Source: Streptomyces hiroshimensis | GTDB lineage: Bacteria > Actinomycetota > Actinomycetes > Streptomycetales > Streptomycetaceae | Assembly: GCF_014650335.1 (NCBI RefSeq) | Contig: NZ_BMUT01000001.1 | Coordinates: 797,037-861,036 of the forward strand | Reading direction: 5' to 3' | Length of the DNA: 64,000 nucleotides | Shown: piece by piece, positions 9,066 through 17,902 of the stretch | Layout: each line of letters opens with the position of its first letter | Numbering within the stretch: position 1 is the stretch's first letter | Program-made: the position numbers and the translations under genes | Notes under the pieces: model-generated | What the model was told of the DNA's origin: nothing | The model's input: the letters and a program-made list of their open reading frames with translations, nothing else | Databases searched by the model: none

Positions 9066-10046
9066 ATGACGCACCGCCGCACGCCCAGCCGCACCGTGCT
9101 GATCGTCCTCTTCGACGACGTCCAGAGCCTGGATGTCACCGGCCCCACCGAGGTGTTCGCGGGCGCGGCGTGCTGGACCGGCAGCCCCGCCACGTACCGC
9201 GTGCGCACCGCGACCCTCGACGGCGGTCCCGTGCGCACCAGCAGCGGTCTGCGCATCGTGCCCGACCACGCGCTCGACGACGCTCCCGCCCCGCACACCC
9301 TCCTGGTGCCCGGCGGCGAGGGCACCCGCGCCCCCGACCCCCGCCTGATCGCATGGCTGCGCGAGCACGCGCCGCGCGCCGAGCGCGTGGTGTCGGTGTG
9401 CACCGGGGCGTTCCTGCTTGCCGCGGCCGGCCTGCTGGAGGGGCGGCGCGCCACGACCCACTGGGCGTTCTGCGCGGCCCTCGCCGCGCGGTTCCCGTCC
9501 GTGCAGGTGGAGCCCGACCCCATCTACGTACGCGACGGCAACGTCGTCACCTCGGCGGGCGTCACCGCCGGCATCGACCTCGCACTCGCCCTCGTCGAGG
9601 ACGACCTCGGGCGCGAACCGGCGCTCACCATCGCCCGCAACCTCGTCGTCTTCCTGCGCCGCCCCGGCAACCAGACCCAGTTCAGCGCCCCGCTCGCCGT
9701 CCAGACCGCGAGCCGCCCGCGGCTGCGCGACGTTCAGCACTGGATCGTCGAGAACCCCGCGGCCGACCTGTCCGTCGAGACGCTGGCGGCCCGCGCGGGC
9801 CTCTCCCCACGGCACTTCGCCCGTGCCTTCCAGAGCGAGACCGGCATGACGCCGGGCCGCTACGTGGACCGCGTCCGTCTGGAGGCCGCGCGCCGGCAGC
9901 TGGAGGACGCCGCCGACGGTGTCGAGGAGGTCTCGCGCGCCTGCGGCTACGGCACCCCCGAGGCGATGCGCCGCGCCTTCGTCCGCGCCCTCGGCACCTC
10001 GCCCGCCGAATACCGGCGCCGCTTCCGCCCCCTGACGCCCGCCTGA
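9066..10046 (+). CDS. GlxA family transcriptional regulator (DJ-1/PfpI domain plus AraC HTH)
   Basis: 326 aa. The N-terminal DJ-1/PfpI-like domain (about residues 8-175) has the nucleophile-elbow sequence VSVCTGAF with Cys112. The C-terminal AraC/XylS DNA-binding domain (about 220-320) carries two helix-turn-helix units (LSVETLAARAGLSPRHFARAF and the GYGTPEAMRRAF region). Such regulators usually sense small molecules and activate neighbouring genes. The ATG at 9066 is chosen because GGAGG lies just before it (9059-9063); an in-frame ATG at 9057 lacks a site. A second DJ-1/PfpI gene follows 50 bp downstream and is a likely target or partner. Confidence 0.93.
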   Translation: MTHRRTPSRTVLIVLFDDVQSLDVTGPTEVFAGAACWTGSPATYRVRTATLDGGPVRTSSGLRIVPDHALDDAPAPHTLLVPGGEGTRAPDPRLIAWLREHAPRAERVVSVCTGAFLLAAAGLLEGRRATTHWAFCAALAARFPSVQVEPDPIYVRDGNVVTSAGVTAGIDLALALVEDDLGREPALTIARNLVVFLRRPGNQTQFSAPLAVQTASRPRLRDVQHWIVENPAADLSVETLAARAGLSPRHFARAFQSETGMTPGRYVDRVRLEAARRQLEDAADGVEEVSRACGYGTPEAMRRAFVRALGTSPAEYRRRFRPLTPA

Positions 10047-10096
10047 CCCGCCACCCCTCCCGTCTACCGATCCCGTCCACCGAAACGAGGACCACC

Positions 10097-10747
10097 GTGC
10101 AGATCGCCGTCCTGCTCTACCCGGGCTTCACCGCCCTCGACGCCATCGGCCCGTTCGACACCCTCGGCCGCCTCCCCGGCGCCGAGACCGTGCTCGTCGC
10201 CGAGCGCCCGGGGCCCGTGCGCAACGAGAGCGGCAACCTCTCCCTGGTCGCCGACGCCGCCCTCGCCGACGTCACGGCGCCCGACATCGTCGTCGTGCCC
10301 GGCGGGCCCGACCCGAGCGGCCCGATGGCGCAGGGCCCCGTGCGGGAGTGGCTGCAGCAGGTGGACCGCACCACGACGTGGACGACGTCGGTGTGCACCG
10401 GCTCCCTGGTCCTGGCCGCCGCCGGGCTGCTGACGGGCCGTCGGGCAACCTCGCACTGGCTCTACCTGGACGAGCTCGTGTCCTTCGGGACGGAGCCGAC
10501 CGGCGAGCGCGTCGTCACCGACGGCAAGTACGTCACGGCCGCCGGCGTCTCCTCCGGCATCGACATGGCGCTCACGCTCGTGGGCAGGATCGCGGGCGAC
10601 CGTGCCGCGCAGTCCGTCCAACTGCTCATCGAGTACGACCCGCAGCCGCCCTACGACGCGGGCTCGCCGGAGAAGGCCCCGGCCGACCTCGTCGCCGAGT
10701 GGCGGAACGTGGACCTCGCACAGATGCTGACGACCCGGGGCGAGTGA
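10097..10747 (+). CDS. DJ-1/PfpI family protein
   Basis: 216 aa stand-alone DJ-1/PfpI domain. Key features are VVVPGGPDPSG and the nucleophile elbow TTSVCTGSLVLAAAGLL, followed by GRRATSHW, all closely parallel to the domain of the preceding regulator. The family includes isonitrile hydratases, chaperones and glyoxalase-like proteins, and the sequence alone does not say which. The GTG at 10097 is preceded by ACGAGG. Probably co-transcribed with the GlxA-like gene, and convergent with the enoyl-CoA hydratase 15 bp away. Confidence 0.9.
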   Translation: MQIAVLLYPGFTALDAIGPFDTLGRLPGAETVLVAERPGPVRNESGNLSLVADAALADVTAPDIVVVPGGPDPSGPMAQGPVREWLQQVDRTTTWTTSVCTGSLVLAAAGLLTGRRATSHWLYLDELVSFGTEPTGERVVTDGKYVTAAGVSSGIDMALTLVGRIAGDRAAQSVQLLIEYDPQPPYDAGSPEKAPADLVAEWRNVDLAQMLTTRGE

Positions 10748-10762
10748 GAGAGCCGCGCCCCC

Positions 10763-11521
10763 TCAGGGGCGCTGGGCGGCCCAAGCGAACCGCGGCCGCC
10801 TGCGCTCCAGAAACGCGGCGACCCCCTCGGCGGTGTCGCCGCTGCCGCGCTCCTGCTCCGCCCAGTGCGCGATCCGGTCCGGGGCCGCGGGGCCCGCGGC
10901 GAACTCCTTGGCCGCGGCCTGCGTCAGCAAGGAGCGCGAGGCGAGCACCCGGGCGAACTCCGCCACCCGCTTCTCCAGCGCCTCCGGCGGCCACACCTCG
11001 TCCACCAGGCCCGTCCGCAGCGCCCGCGCGGCATCGATCAACTCGCCCGAGAAGAGCAGGTATTTGGCCGCCGACGGGCCGGTCAGCTCCACCAGCCGCC
11101 GGGTGGAGGAGGCCCCGTAGACGATGCCCAGCTTCGCCGGGGTCACGCCGAAGGAGGCGTCCTCGGCGGCGAACCGCAGGTCGCACGCGGCCGCCAGCTG
11201 GCAGCCGCCGCCCACGCAGTGGCCGCGTACGGCCGCGAGCGTGGGCTTGGGGAAGGCCGCCAGCGCCTCCTCGGCCGCGATCGCGAGGTCCCGTGAGCGC
11301 TCGGCCCCCTCGGTCAGCGTGGAGATGTCGGCGCCCGCGCAGAACGTGCCGCCCTCACCGGTGAGCACCAGCACCCGGACGGCCGGGTCGGCGGCGCACC
11401 GCGCCAGCAGCTCCGGCAGGGCCCGCCACATGTCCGTGGTCATGGCATTGCGCTTGGCGGGGTGGGCGATGCGGATCGTCGCGACGCCGTCGGCGACGTC
11501 CAGGTGAAGTGCGGGCTCCAT
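10763..11521 (-). CDS. Enoyl-CoA hydratase/isomerase family protein
   Basis: 252 aa crotonase fold. The CoA-binding and oxyanion-hole segments are recognisable (AKRNAMTTDMW; GEGGTFCAGADIS; VRGHCVGGGCQLAAACDLRFA). The second catalytic-Glu region is altered (AKLGIVYGASSTRRL), so the exact reaction (hydratase, isomerase or hydrolase) is open. Cytoplasmic acyl-CoA metabolism is expected. The ATG at 11521 is favoured over an in-frame ATG at 11605, which would add a Pro/Gly/Arg-rich tail not typical of the family. Confidence 0.9.
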   Translation of the reverse strand: MEPALHLDVADGVATIRIAHPAKRNAMTTDMWRALPELLARCAADPAVRVLVLTGEGGTFCAGADISTLTEGAERSRDLAIAAEEALAAFPKPTLAAVRGHCVGGGCQLAAACDLRFAAEDASFGVTPAKLGIVYGASSTRRLVELTGPSAAKYLLFSGELIDAARALRTGLVDEVWPPEALEKRVAEFARVLASRSLLTQAAAKEFAAGPAAPDRIAHWAEQERGSGDTAEGVAAFLERRRPRFAWAAQRP

Positions 11522-11773
11522 GCGCCGGATGCTATCCGGGCCGCCGGATGCGCCGGTGGCATCCCCCCGGCGCCGGGGCGGAACAGTGAGCTCCGGATCG
11601 TTCATGGAACGCAGAACAGGGCGGCCAGGATCAGTCGCGTGCGTGACCGTGGCATACGCGCACGATCAAACTCCGTCGATAGCCGCTGATTTGTGGTCAG
11701 CGCGCCGGTACGGACCCTTGTCTTCCCAACACTCGTGATTGCGGTCGACCATGGTGAGGGGTTGGTATCGGAC

Positions 11774-12271
11774 ATGGAAATCCTCGGGAGCGTCCCGCCC
11801 GACCCGGGGCAGGCCCCACCCCGGCGCCCGGTCGAATTCGACGGCGCCTGGCGGTTCACCGCTCCCGCGCTGCACTCGTCCGTCCCCCGGGCGAGGCACG
11901 CCGTGCGCGATCTCCTGCGGCACCAGCGCGTGCCGCTGTGCGAGGACCTCCTGCAGGGGCTGCTGCTGATCGTCTCGGAGCTGGTCACCAACGCCGTCCA
12001 GCACGCGGCGCTGCTCTCGCCCGAGGTGGCCGTGGAGATCTCCATCGGACGGCACTGGATCAGGGTGGCCGTCGAGGACGACCACCCCTACCGGCCCAAG
12101 CCCCTCGAAGCGGACGACGAGCGCATCGGCGGCCGCGGACTGCTGCTGGTCAAGACCATCTCCGACGAGGCCGGCGGCATGTGCGACGTCGAGCACACCG
12201 CGAGCGGCGGCAAAGTGGTCTGGGCCGCCCTGCCGCTCCCCGCGCCTACCAGCCCGCCGCGTCCCCGGTGA
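11774..12271 (+). CDS. ATP-binding protein, RsbW-like anti-sigma kinase family
   Basis: 165 aa HATPase_c protein of the kind abundant in Streptomyces. The N box is LIVSELVTNAVQHA, the Asp motif is VEDDHPYRP, and the Gly-rich lid is GGRGLLLV. It has no receiver or phospho-acceptor domain, so it resembles anti-sigma factor kinases rather than sensor kinases. The start is uncertain: ATG 11774 is used, preceded at some distance by GAGGGG; TTG 11762 is possible. The last 26 bp overlap the convergent idi gene. Confidence 0.85.
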   Translation: MEILGSVPPDPGQAPPRRPVEFDGAWRFTAPALHSSVPRARHAVRDLLRHQRVPLCEDLLQGLLLIVSELVTNAVQHAALLSPEVAVEISIGRHWIRVAVEDDHPYRPKPLEADDERIGGRGLLLVKTISDEAGGMCDVEHTASGGKVVWAALPLPAPTSPPRPR

Positions 12272-12857
12272 CCTCGCGCACCACGGGCCGGGCCGCATCC
12301 AGCACCGTCATGAACCACGCCGAGAAGGGGAAGCGCGCCCGCAGCGCGTCCAACTCGGCCGGGGTCACGAACGCGGTCTCCGCGATCTCCTCCGGGGCCG
12401 GGCGCGGCTCGGCCCGCACGATTCCCACGAAGAGGTGGTTGTACTCCTGCTCCACCAGGCCCGAGTCCGGGTCGGGGTGGTTGTAGCGCACGGTTCCGGC
12501 CTCGCGCAGCAGCGCCGGCGCGATCCCCAGCTCCTCGCCCGTGCGGCGGGCCGCCGCCACGAACGGCGGCTCGCCCGGATACGGATGACCGCAGCACGTG
12601 TTCGACCACACGCCGGGGGAGTGGTACTTCTCCAGCGCCCGCCGCTGCAGCAGCAGCCGGCCCTCGTCGTCGAAGAGGAAGACCGAGAACGCACGGTGCA
12701 GCTTGCCGGGGGCGATGTGGGCGGAGAGCTTCTCCGCCGTGCCGATGGTTCTGCCGTCCTCGTCGACCAGCTCCAGCATGATCGGTTCGGCTGAGTCCTC
12801 CGGGGAGGGGACCGCTGCGGTGTCGGCGGAGAGGCCATTGGCTGGTGTGATCGGCAT
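12246..12857 (-). CDS. idi: Isopentenyl-diphosphate delta-isomerase, type I
   Basis: 203 aa Nudix-fold enzyme interconverting IPP and DMAPP. Hallmarks are the SNTCCGHPYPGE catalytic Cys motif, LHRAFSVFLFDDEGRLLLQRR, the Nudix-like AARRTGEELG helix, and the EQEYNHLFVG segment bearing the catalytic Glu. The ATG at 12857 gives a family-typical length. It lies about 10 kb before the hopanoid cluster, which carries dxs and ispG, so it plausibly balances the C5 pool for FPP formation. Its 3' end overlaps the convergent ATP-binding protein gene. Confidence 0.96.
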   Translation of the reverse strand: MPITPANGLSADTAAVPSPEDSAEPIMLELVDEDGRTIGTAEKLSAHIAPGKLHRAFSVFLFDDEGRLLLQRRALEKYHSPGVWSNTCCGHPYPGEPPFVAAARRTGEELGIAPALLREAGTVRYNHPDPDSGLVEQEYNHLFVGIVRAEPRPAPEEIAETAFVTPAELDALRARFPFSAWFMTVLDAARPVVREVTGDAAGW

Positions 12858-12913
12858 TGACCATCCTCGTTGTCGGTCTTCGACCCTCAAGTCTGCCGTA
12901 CCCGGCAGGGGCG

Positions 12914-13861
12914 TCAATGACAGAGCTTCGCCTCGTGCTCCGCATGGCCGCTGGGCTCCAGCTGGAAGGTGCAGTGCTCCACGTCGAAGTGCTCGCCGAG
13001 GCAGCCCTGCAGGTCGTGCAGCATTTTCTCGTGCCCGGTGGAGTCCAGGGCCAGGTGGTCGACCACGACGTGCGCGGAGAGCACCGGCATTCCGGATGTG
13101 ATCGTCCACACATGGAGGTCGTGCAGGTCCTGCACCCCGGGCAGCGCCATGATGTGCGACCGGATCTCGTCCATGTCGACGTTCCGGGGAGCCGCCTCCA
13201 GCAGCACGTCCAGCGCCTCCCGCAGCAGCTTGACCGTGCGCGGCACGATCATCACCGCGATCAGCAGCGAGGCGATCGGGTCCGCCTGCGTCCAGCCCGT
13301 GGCCATGATCACCAGCGCCGAGAGCACCACGGCGAGCGAGCCCAGCGCGTCCGAGAGCACCTCCAGGAACGCCCCGCGCACATTGAGGCTCTCCTTCTGC
13401 CCCCGCATCAGCAGCGCCAGCGAGATCCCGTTGGCGACCACGCCCACGAGACCGAAGACGACCGTCTGCCCGCCCGGCACCTCCGTCGGGTTCGCCAGCC
13501 GCTCGATCGCCTCGAAGAGGATGAAGCCGCCCACGCCGAGCAGCAGCAGGCAGTTCAGCAGCGCCGCGAGGATCTCGGCCCGGGCGTAGCCGTACGTGCG
13601 CCGGCTCGACGCCGGGCGGTTGGCGAAGTGGATCGCCAGCAGCGCCATCGAGACGCCCACCGCATCCGTCGCCATGTGGCCCGCCTCGGCGAACAGCGCC
13701 AGCGAACCGGTCAGCGCGCTGCCGGCGACGTAGGCCAGCAGCACGGTGAGCGTGATGCCCAGGGCCATCCTCAGGCGCCCCTTGTAGGCCGCGGCCGCCG
13801 TGCCGCTCGTGCCCGGCGGGGGTCCTCCGTGCGAGTGACCGTGATCGTGCCCTGCGCCCAT
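12914..13861 (-). CDS. Cation diffusion facilitator (CzcD-like) metal exporter
   Basis: 315 aa. A His-rich N-terminus (HDHGHSHGG) is followed by about six membrane helices. The metal-site motif is FAEAGHMATDAVG (HxxxD) in helix II with LEVLSDALGS (DxxxD-like) in helix V. A cytoplasmic C-terminal domain (ALDVLLEAAP; HDLHVWTITSG) is typical of zinc/cobalt CDF antiporters. The metal is probably Zn2+ or Co2+. Same strand as galE upstream, separated by a hairpin. Confidence 0.94.
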   Translation of the reverse strand: MGAGHDHGHSHGGPPPGTSGTAAAAYKGRLRMALGITLTVLLAYVAGSALTGSLALFAEAGHMATDAVGVSMALLAIHFANRPASSRRTYGYARAEILAALLNCLLLLGVGGFILFEAIERLANPTEVPGGQTVVFGLVGVVANGISLALLMRGQKESLNVRGAFLEVLSDALGSLAVVLSALVIMATGWTQADPIASLLIAVMIVPRTVKLLREALDVLLEAAPRNVDMDEIRSHIMALPGVQDLHDLHVWTITSGMPVLSAHVVVDHLALDSTGHEKMLHDLQGCLGEHFDVEHCTFQLEPSGHAEHEAKLCH

Positions 13862-13876
13862 GAATGCCGCCTTAGG

Positions 13877-13919
13877 AAAACGGGTGCCCGCCCGGCCGGC
13901 TCATGCCGTCCGGGCACCC
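13877..13919 (-). terminator. Probable intrinsic terminator of galE
   Basis: Perfect 9-bp inverted repeat, GGGTGCCCG (13882-13890) and CGGGCACCC (13911-13919), with a 20-nt GC-rich loop. Read on the minus strand it is followed by GTTTTCC, a short T-run, as expected for a terminator after galE and before the CDF gene. Confidence 0.6.
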
Positions 13920-14037
13920 AGTGAACTACGGGCGGGGGGTATCGGGCAACGCGGCACTGAACACCGTTGTCATGTGCTCTGACCTGCGACGATGTCCGTC
14001 CTCCCGACCTGCGGCGATCACCCGCGGGCGGCCCGCG

Positions 14038-15036
14038 TCAGCCCCGCGAAGGAGCCTGCCGGGCCTCCGGGTGGTGCAGGCACCAGCCCTGCCAGGCGGA
14101 AGCGACCATGCTGCGCACATCGTGAGCGGGGGCCCACCCCAGCTCCTTCGCGATCAGTTCGTTCGACGCCACGACACGCGCCGGATCACCCGGACGGCGC
14201 GGCTCCACCAGGGGCGCGGGCTCCGTGCGGCCGGTCACCTCGGCGATCAGGTCGGCCATCTCCCGCACCGAGACGCCCTGCCCCGTGCCCACGTTCAGCG
14301 TCAGGTCGCCCGGCTCCGTCCGCTCGGCCAGCCGGCGGGCCGCCGCCAGGTGCGCGGTGGCCAGGTCCTCGATGTGGATGTAGTCGCGTACGCAGGTGCC
14401 GTCCGGTGTGGCGTAGTCGTCACCGAAGATGCGCGGGGCCTCGCCCCGGGTGAGCCGGTCGAACATCATCGGGATGATGTTGAAGATCCCGGTGTCCGCG
14501 AGCTCGGGCACCGCGGCGCCCGCCACGTTGAAGTAGCGCAGGCACGCCGTGGACAGGCCGTGCGCCTTGCCGGTGGCCCGCACCAGCCACTCACCGGCCA
14601 GCTTGGTCTCGCCGTACGGGTTGATCGGCGCGCACGGGGTGTCCTCCGTGACGAGGTCCACATCCGGCATGCCGTAGACGGCCGCGGAGGAGGAGTACAC
14701 GAAGCTGCGCACCCCGGCGGCGACCGCCGCCTCCAGCAGCACGGTCAGCCCGTGCAGGTTCTCCCGGTAGTAGAGGAGCGGCTTCTCCACCGACTCCCCG
14801 ACCTGCTTCTTCGCCGCCAGGTGCACCACGCCCGTCACGCCCAGCTCCGCGAACGTACGGTCGAGCAGCTCGCGGTCCAGCACCGAGCCCCGCACCAGCA
14901 CACAGTCCGCGGGCAGCCGCTCGGCCACACCCGCGGACAGGTCGTCCAGCACGGCGACCCGCTCGCCGGCCTGTGTCATCGCCCGGACGACGTGCGATCC
15001 GATGTATCCGGCACCGCCTGTGATCAGCCATGTCAT
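14038..15036 (-). CDS. galE: UDP-glucose 4-epimerase
   Basis: 332 aa extended short-chain dehydrogenase. NAD-binding GGAGYIGSH is at residues 7-15. The catalytic YxxxK is seen as PYGETK, with SSSAAVYG before it. Late motifs NVGTGQGVSVREM and EPRRPGDPARVVAS are typical of GalE. It interconverts UDP-glucose and UDP-galactose for glycan synthesis. The ATG at 15036 has AGGG upstream and starts exactly at the Rossmann strand (MTWLITGG). Divergent from the CDP-alcohol locus, to which it could supply nucleotide sugar. Confidence 0.95.
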   Translation of the reverse strand: MTWLITGGAGYIGSHVVRAMTQAGERVAVLDDLSAGVAERLPADCVLVRGSVLDRELLDRTFAELGVTGVVHLAAKKQVGESVEKPLLYYRENLHGLTVLLEAAVAAGVRSFVYSSSAAVYGMPDVDLVTEDTPCAPINPYGETKLAGEWLVRATGKAHGLSTACLRYFNVAGAAVPELADTGIFNIIPMMFDRLTRGEAPRIFGDDYATPDGTCVRDYIHIEDLATAHLAAARRLAERTEPGDLTLNVGTGQGVSVREMADLIAEVTGRTEPAPLVEPRRPGDPARVVASNELIAKELGWAPAHDVRSMVASAWQGWCLHHPEARQAPSRG

Positions 15037-15380
15037 GACCGGCACCCTAGCGCCTGGACGGCGGGTCACGATCTGTGTTCGATTCTGGTGATCGGGCATT
15101 CCGCCGGACCCTCGCCGCGGTCGTGGGGCGCCGTTGCGGCGGGACACCACGATGGCGCAGTCCGGTGGTGCCGGACCGCCCCGCCCTGGAACCGGACGCT
15201 TCGCCCGGGCGTCCTCTCGATGGCGGGCCTGCCGGAGGCATACCGGCGGTGAACGGCGCCTTCCGGTGATCCGATAGCCTCTGCCGACGTGCCGCCCCCT
15301 CCGGGGTCGCCGGCACGACTGCCGCCCGCCGCGTCCCGCGGCCCCGAGGCGGCCATGTCAGCCGCAAGGAGTGAGTTCGT
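15037..15380. other. Intergenic region between galE and the CDP-alcohol locus, with a dispersed repeat copy
   Basis: 344 bp between divergent genes, with no convincing coding sequence. It contains, inverted, a third copy (15098-15143) of the element found twice at 5.2-5.5 kb. Its reverse complement starts CCCGCCGCAACGGCG and ends GGGTCCGGCGGAAT. Both divergent promoters must lie here, but no strong -35/-10 pair stands out. Confidence 0.6.
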
Positions 15381-17168
15381 CTGTCGACCGCCATCCTCAC
15401 CGGTATGCCGCCCGCCGGCTCCTCCCTTGAGGAGGACCTGCGGTCCCTCGGCTTCGACGTCCGCGTGACGGCGGACGCCGCCGGGGCGCTGGCCGCCGTC
15501 CCGGCCACCGAGCGCGTCGCTCTGGTGGACCCCGGCTTCGTGGGTCACGTGCACGCCCTGCGGCTGGCACTGACCGACCCCCGCTTCCCGGCCGCCGCCG
15601 TCGAGGGCGCCCTCACCGCCCAGCCGGACGCGCGCCCGTCTCTGACGCGCGCGCTCAGCGCGGTGACGGACGCCGGCGCGAGCCTGCCCGACGCCGTCGC
15701 CGCCCGGCTGGAAGCCGACGGCGTGCCCGTGCACCGGCCCGAGCTCGGCGTGCTCGTCGCGGCCGTGCCGGACGGCGACGAGGCGCGGGCCAAGACCCTC
15801 GCCGAGGTCGGCTCCGTCGACGACGAGGCCGTGCGCCTGCGGGGCGCCGTGAAGTCCCGCGACGGGTTCTTCACCACCTTCTGCATCAGCCCGTACTCGC
15901 GCTACCTCGCGCGCTGGTGCGCCCGCCGGGGCCTCACCCCCAACCAGGTCACCACCGCGTCCCTGCTGACCGCACTGATCGCGGCCGGCTGCGCGGCGAC
16001 CGGCACCCGCGGCGGCTTCGTCGCCGCAGGCGCCCTGCTGCTGTTCTCCTTCGTCCTCGACTGCACCGACGGCCAGCTCGCCCGCTACTCCCTGCAGTAC
16101 TCCACGCTCGGCGCCTGGCTCGACGCGACCTTCGACCGCGCCAAGGAGTACGCCTTCTACGCGGGCCTGGCCCTCGGTGCCTCTCGCGGCGGCGGCCACG
16201 ATGACGTATGGGCGCTCGCGCTCGGCGCGATGGTCCTCATGACCTGCCGGCACGTCGTCGACTTCGCCTTCAACGAGGCCAACCACGACGCCACGGCCAA
16301 CACGAGCCCCACGGCCGCGCTCTCCGGCCGGCTCGACAGCGTCGGCTGGACGGTCTGGGTCCGCCGCATGATCGTGCTGCCCATCGGCGAGCGCTGGGCG
16401 CTGATCGCGGTCCTCACCGCGCTCACCACGCCGCGCACCGTCTTCTCCGTGCTGCTGATCGGCTGCGCCTTCGCCGCCTGCTACACCACCGCGGGCCGCG
16501 TCCTGCGCTCCCTGACCCGTAAGGCCAAGCGCACGGACCGCGCCGCGCAGGCGCTGGCCGACCTCGCCGACTCCGGCCCGATCGCCGAGATCGCCGCAGG
16601 CAGCCTGGGCCGCACGGTGCCCGGCCGCGCCTACAGCGCCCCCTTCTGGGCCGTCCTCGCCGCCGCCAGCCTGCTCCTCGGCCCGCTGGTGGCCGGCAGC
16701 GGCGGCACCTGGCGGGCCGTCCTGCAGGCCGCGGTCTACGCGATCCTCGCCGGCGTCGCCGTCGCCCAGCCCCTCAAGGGCCCCCTCGACTGGCTGGTAC
16801 CGCCGGTCTTCAGGGGAGCCGAGTACGGCATCATCCTGGGGCTGGCCGCCCAGTCCGGCGCCCCGGGGGCCCTCCCTGCGGCTTTCGGCCTGGTGGCCGC
16901 GGTCGCCTACCATCACTACGACACGGTGTACCGCATCCGCGGTGGCACCGGCGCGCCCCCGCACCGGCTGGTGCGGGCGATCGGCGGACACGAGGGTCGC
17001 GTCCTGGCGGTCACGATCGCTGCCGCCCTGTGGCACGGCCAAGGCTTCACCATCGCGCTGACGGTCCTCGCGGCCGTCATCGCCCTCGTGGTGCTCAGCG
17101 AGAGCATCCGCTTCTGGGTGTCCTCCGGGGCACCCGCAGTACACGACGAAACAGGAGAACCCGCATGA
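15381..17168 (+). CDS. CDP-alcohol phosphatidyltransferase with DUF5941 C-terminus
   Basis: About 595 aa multi-pass membrane enzyme. Residues 1 to about 165 form a soluble domain without clear assignment. The CDP-alcohol phosphotransferase core follows (FCISPYSRYLARW, LTPNQVT), with an intact motif D227-x2-D230-G-x2-A-R235-x8-G244-x3-D248-x3-D252. The C-terminal third is another membrane region matching, by memory, DUF5941. It should transfer a phospho-alcohol from a CDP donor to a membrane or polyol acceptor. The start is chosen at CTG 15381, nine bases after AAGGAG; ATG 15405 has no ribosome-binding site. It overlaps the cytidylyltransferase by 4 nt and heads the seven-gene unit. Confidence 0.88.
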   Translation: MSTAILTGMPPAGSSLEEDLRSLGFDVRVTADAAGALAAVPATERVALVDPGFVGHVHALRLALTDPRFPAAAVEGALTAQPDARPSLTRALSAVTDAGASLPDAVAARLEADGVPVHRPELGVLVAAVPDGDEARAKTLAEVGSVDDEAVRLRGAVKSRDGFFTTFCISPYSRYLARWCARRGLTPNQVTTASLLTALIAAGCAATGTRGGFVAAGALLLFSFVLDCTDGQLARYSLQYSTLGAWLDATFDRAKEYAFYAGLALGASRGGGHDDVWALALGAMVLMTCRHVVDFAFNEANHDATANTSPTAALSGRLDSVGWTVWVRRMIVLPIGERWALIAVLTALTTPRTVFSVLLIGCAFAACYTTAGRVLRSLTRKAKRTDRAAQALADLADSGPIAEIAAGSLGRTVPGRAYSAPFWAVLAAASLLLGPLVAGSGGTWRAVLQAAVYAILAGVAVAQPLKGPLDWLVPPVFRGAEYGIILGLAAQSGAPGALPAAFGLVAAVAYHHYDTVYRIRGGTGAPPHRLVRAIGGHEGRVLAVTIAAALWHGQGFTIALTVLAAVIALVVLSESIRFWVSSGAPAVHDETGEPA

Positions 17169-17902
17169 TCGGCCTCGTGCTGGCCGCCGGCGCCGGACGG
17201 CGTCTGCGTCCCTACACCGACACTCTGCCCAAGGCCCTGGTGCCGGTGGACGGTGACACCACCATCCTCGACCTCACCCTGGCCAACTTCGCCGAGATCG
17301 GTCTGACCGAGGTCGCGATCATCGTGGGCTACCGCAAGGAGGCCGTGTACGCCCGCAAGGAGGCCCTGGAGGCCAAGTACGGCCTGAGCCTCACCCTGAT
17401 CGACAACGACAAGGCCGAGGAGTGGAACAACGCCTACTCCCTGTGGTGCGGCCGGGACGCCCTCAAGGACGGCGTGATCCTCGCCAACGGCGACACCGTG
17501 CACCCGGTCTCCGTCGAGAAGACCCTGCTCGCCGCCCGCGGCAACGGCCAGAAGATCATCCTCGCCCTCGACACGGTGAAGCAGCTCGCCGACGAGGAGA
17601 TGAAGGTCGTCGTGGACCCCGACAAGGGCGTCCAGAAGATCACCAAGCTGATGGACCCGGCCGAGGCCACCGGTGAGTACATCGGTGTCACCCTGATCGA
17701 GGGCGAGGCCGCCGCCGACCTGGCGGACGCCCTCAAGGTCACCTTCGAGCGCGACCCCGACCTCTACTACGAGGACGGCTACCAGGAGCTCGTCAACCGC
17801 GGCTTCAAGGTCGACGTGGCGCCCATCGGCGACGTCAAGTGGGTCGAGATCGACAACCACGACGACCTCGCCAAGGGCCGGGGGATCGCGTGCCAGTACT
17901 GA
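17165..17902 (+). CDS. NTP transferase, phosphocholine/polyol-phosphate cytidylyltransferase type
   Basis: 245 aa single-domain nucleotidyltransferase. The signature LVLAAGAGRRLRPYT-x3-PKAL at the N-terminus binds the nucleotide, and VILANGD provides a metal-binding Asp. The WNNAYSLWCGRDAL segment recalls LicC-type phosphocholine and inositol-1-phosphate cytidylyltransferases rather than sugar-1-phosphate uridylyltransferases. It should make the CDP-activated alcohol used by the flanking CDP-alcohol transferases. ATGA overlap with the upstream gene; the downstream dehydrogenase starts inside its 3' end, so the three are tightly coupled. Confidence 0.88.
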   Translation: MIGLVLAAGAGRRLRPYTDTLPKALVPVDGDTTILDLTLANFAEIGLTEVAIIVGYRKEAVYARKEALEAKYGLSLTLIDNDKAEEWNNAYSLWCGRDALKDGVILANGDTVHPVSVEKTLLAARGNGQKIILALDTVKQLADEEMKVVVDPDKGVQKITKLMDPAEATGEYIGVTLIEGEAAADLADALKVTFERDPDLYYEDGYQELVNRGFKVDVAPIGDVKWVEIDNHDDLAKGRGIACQY

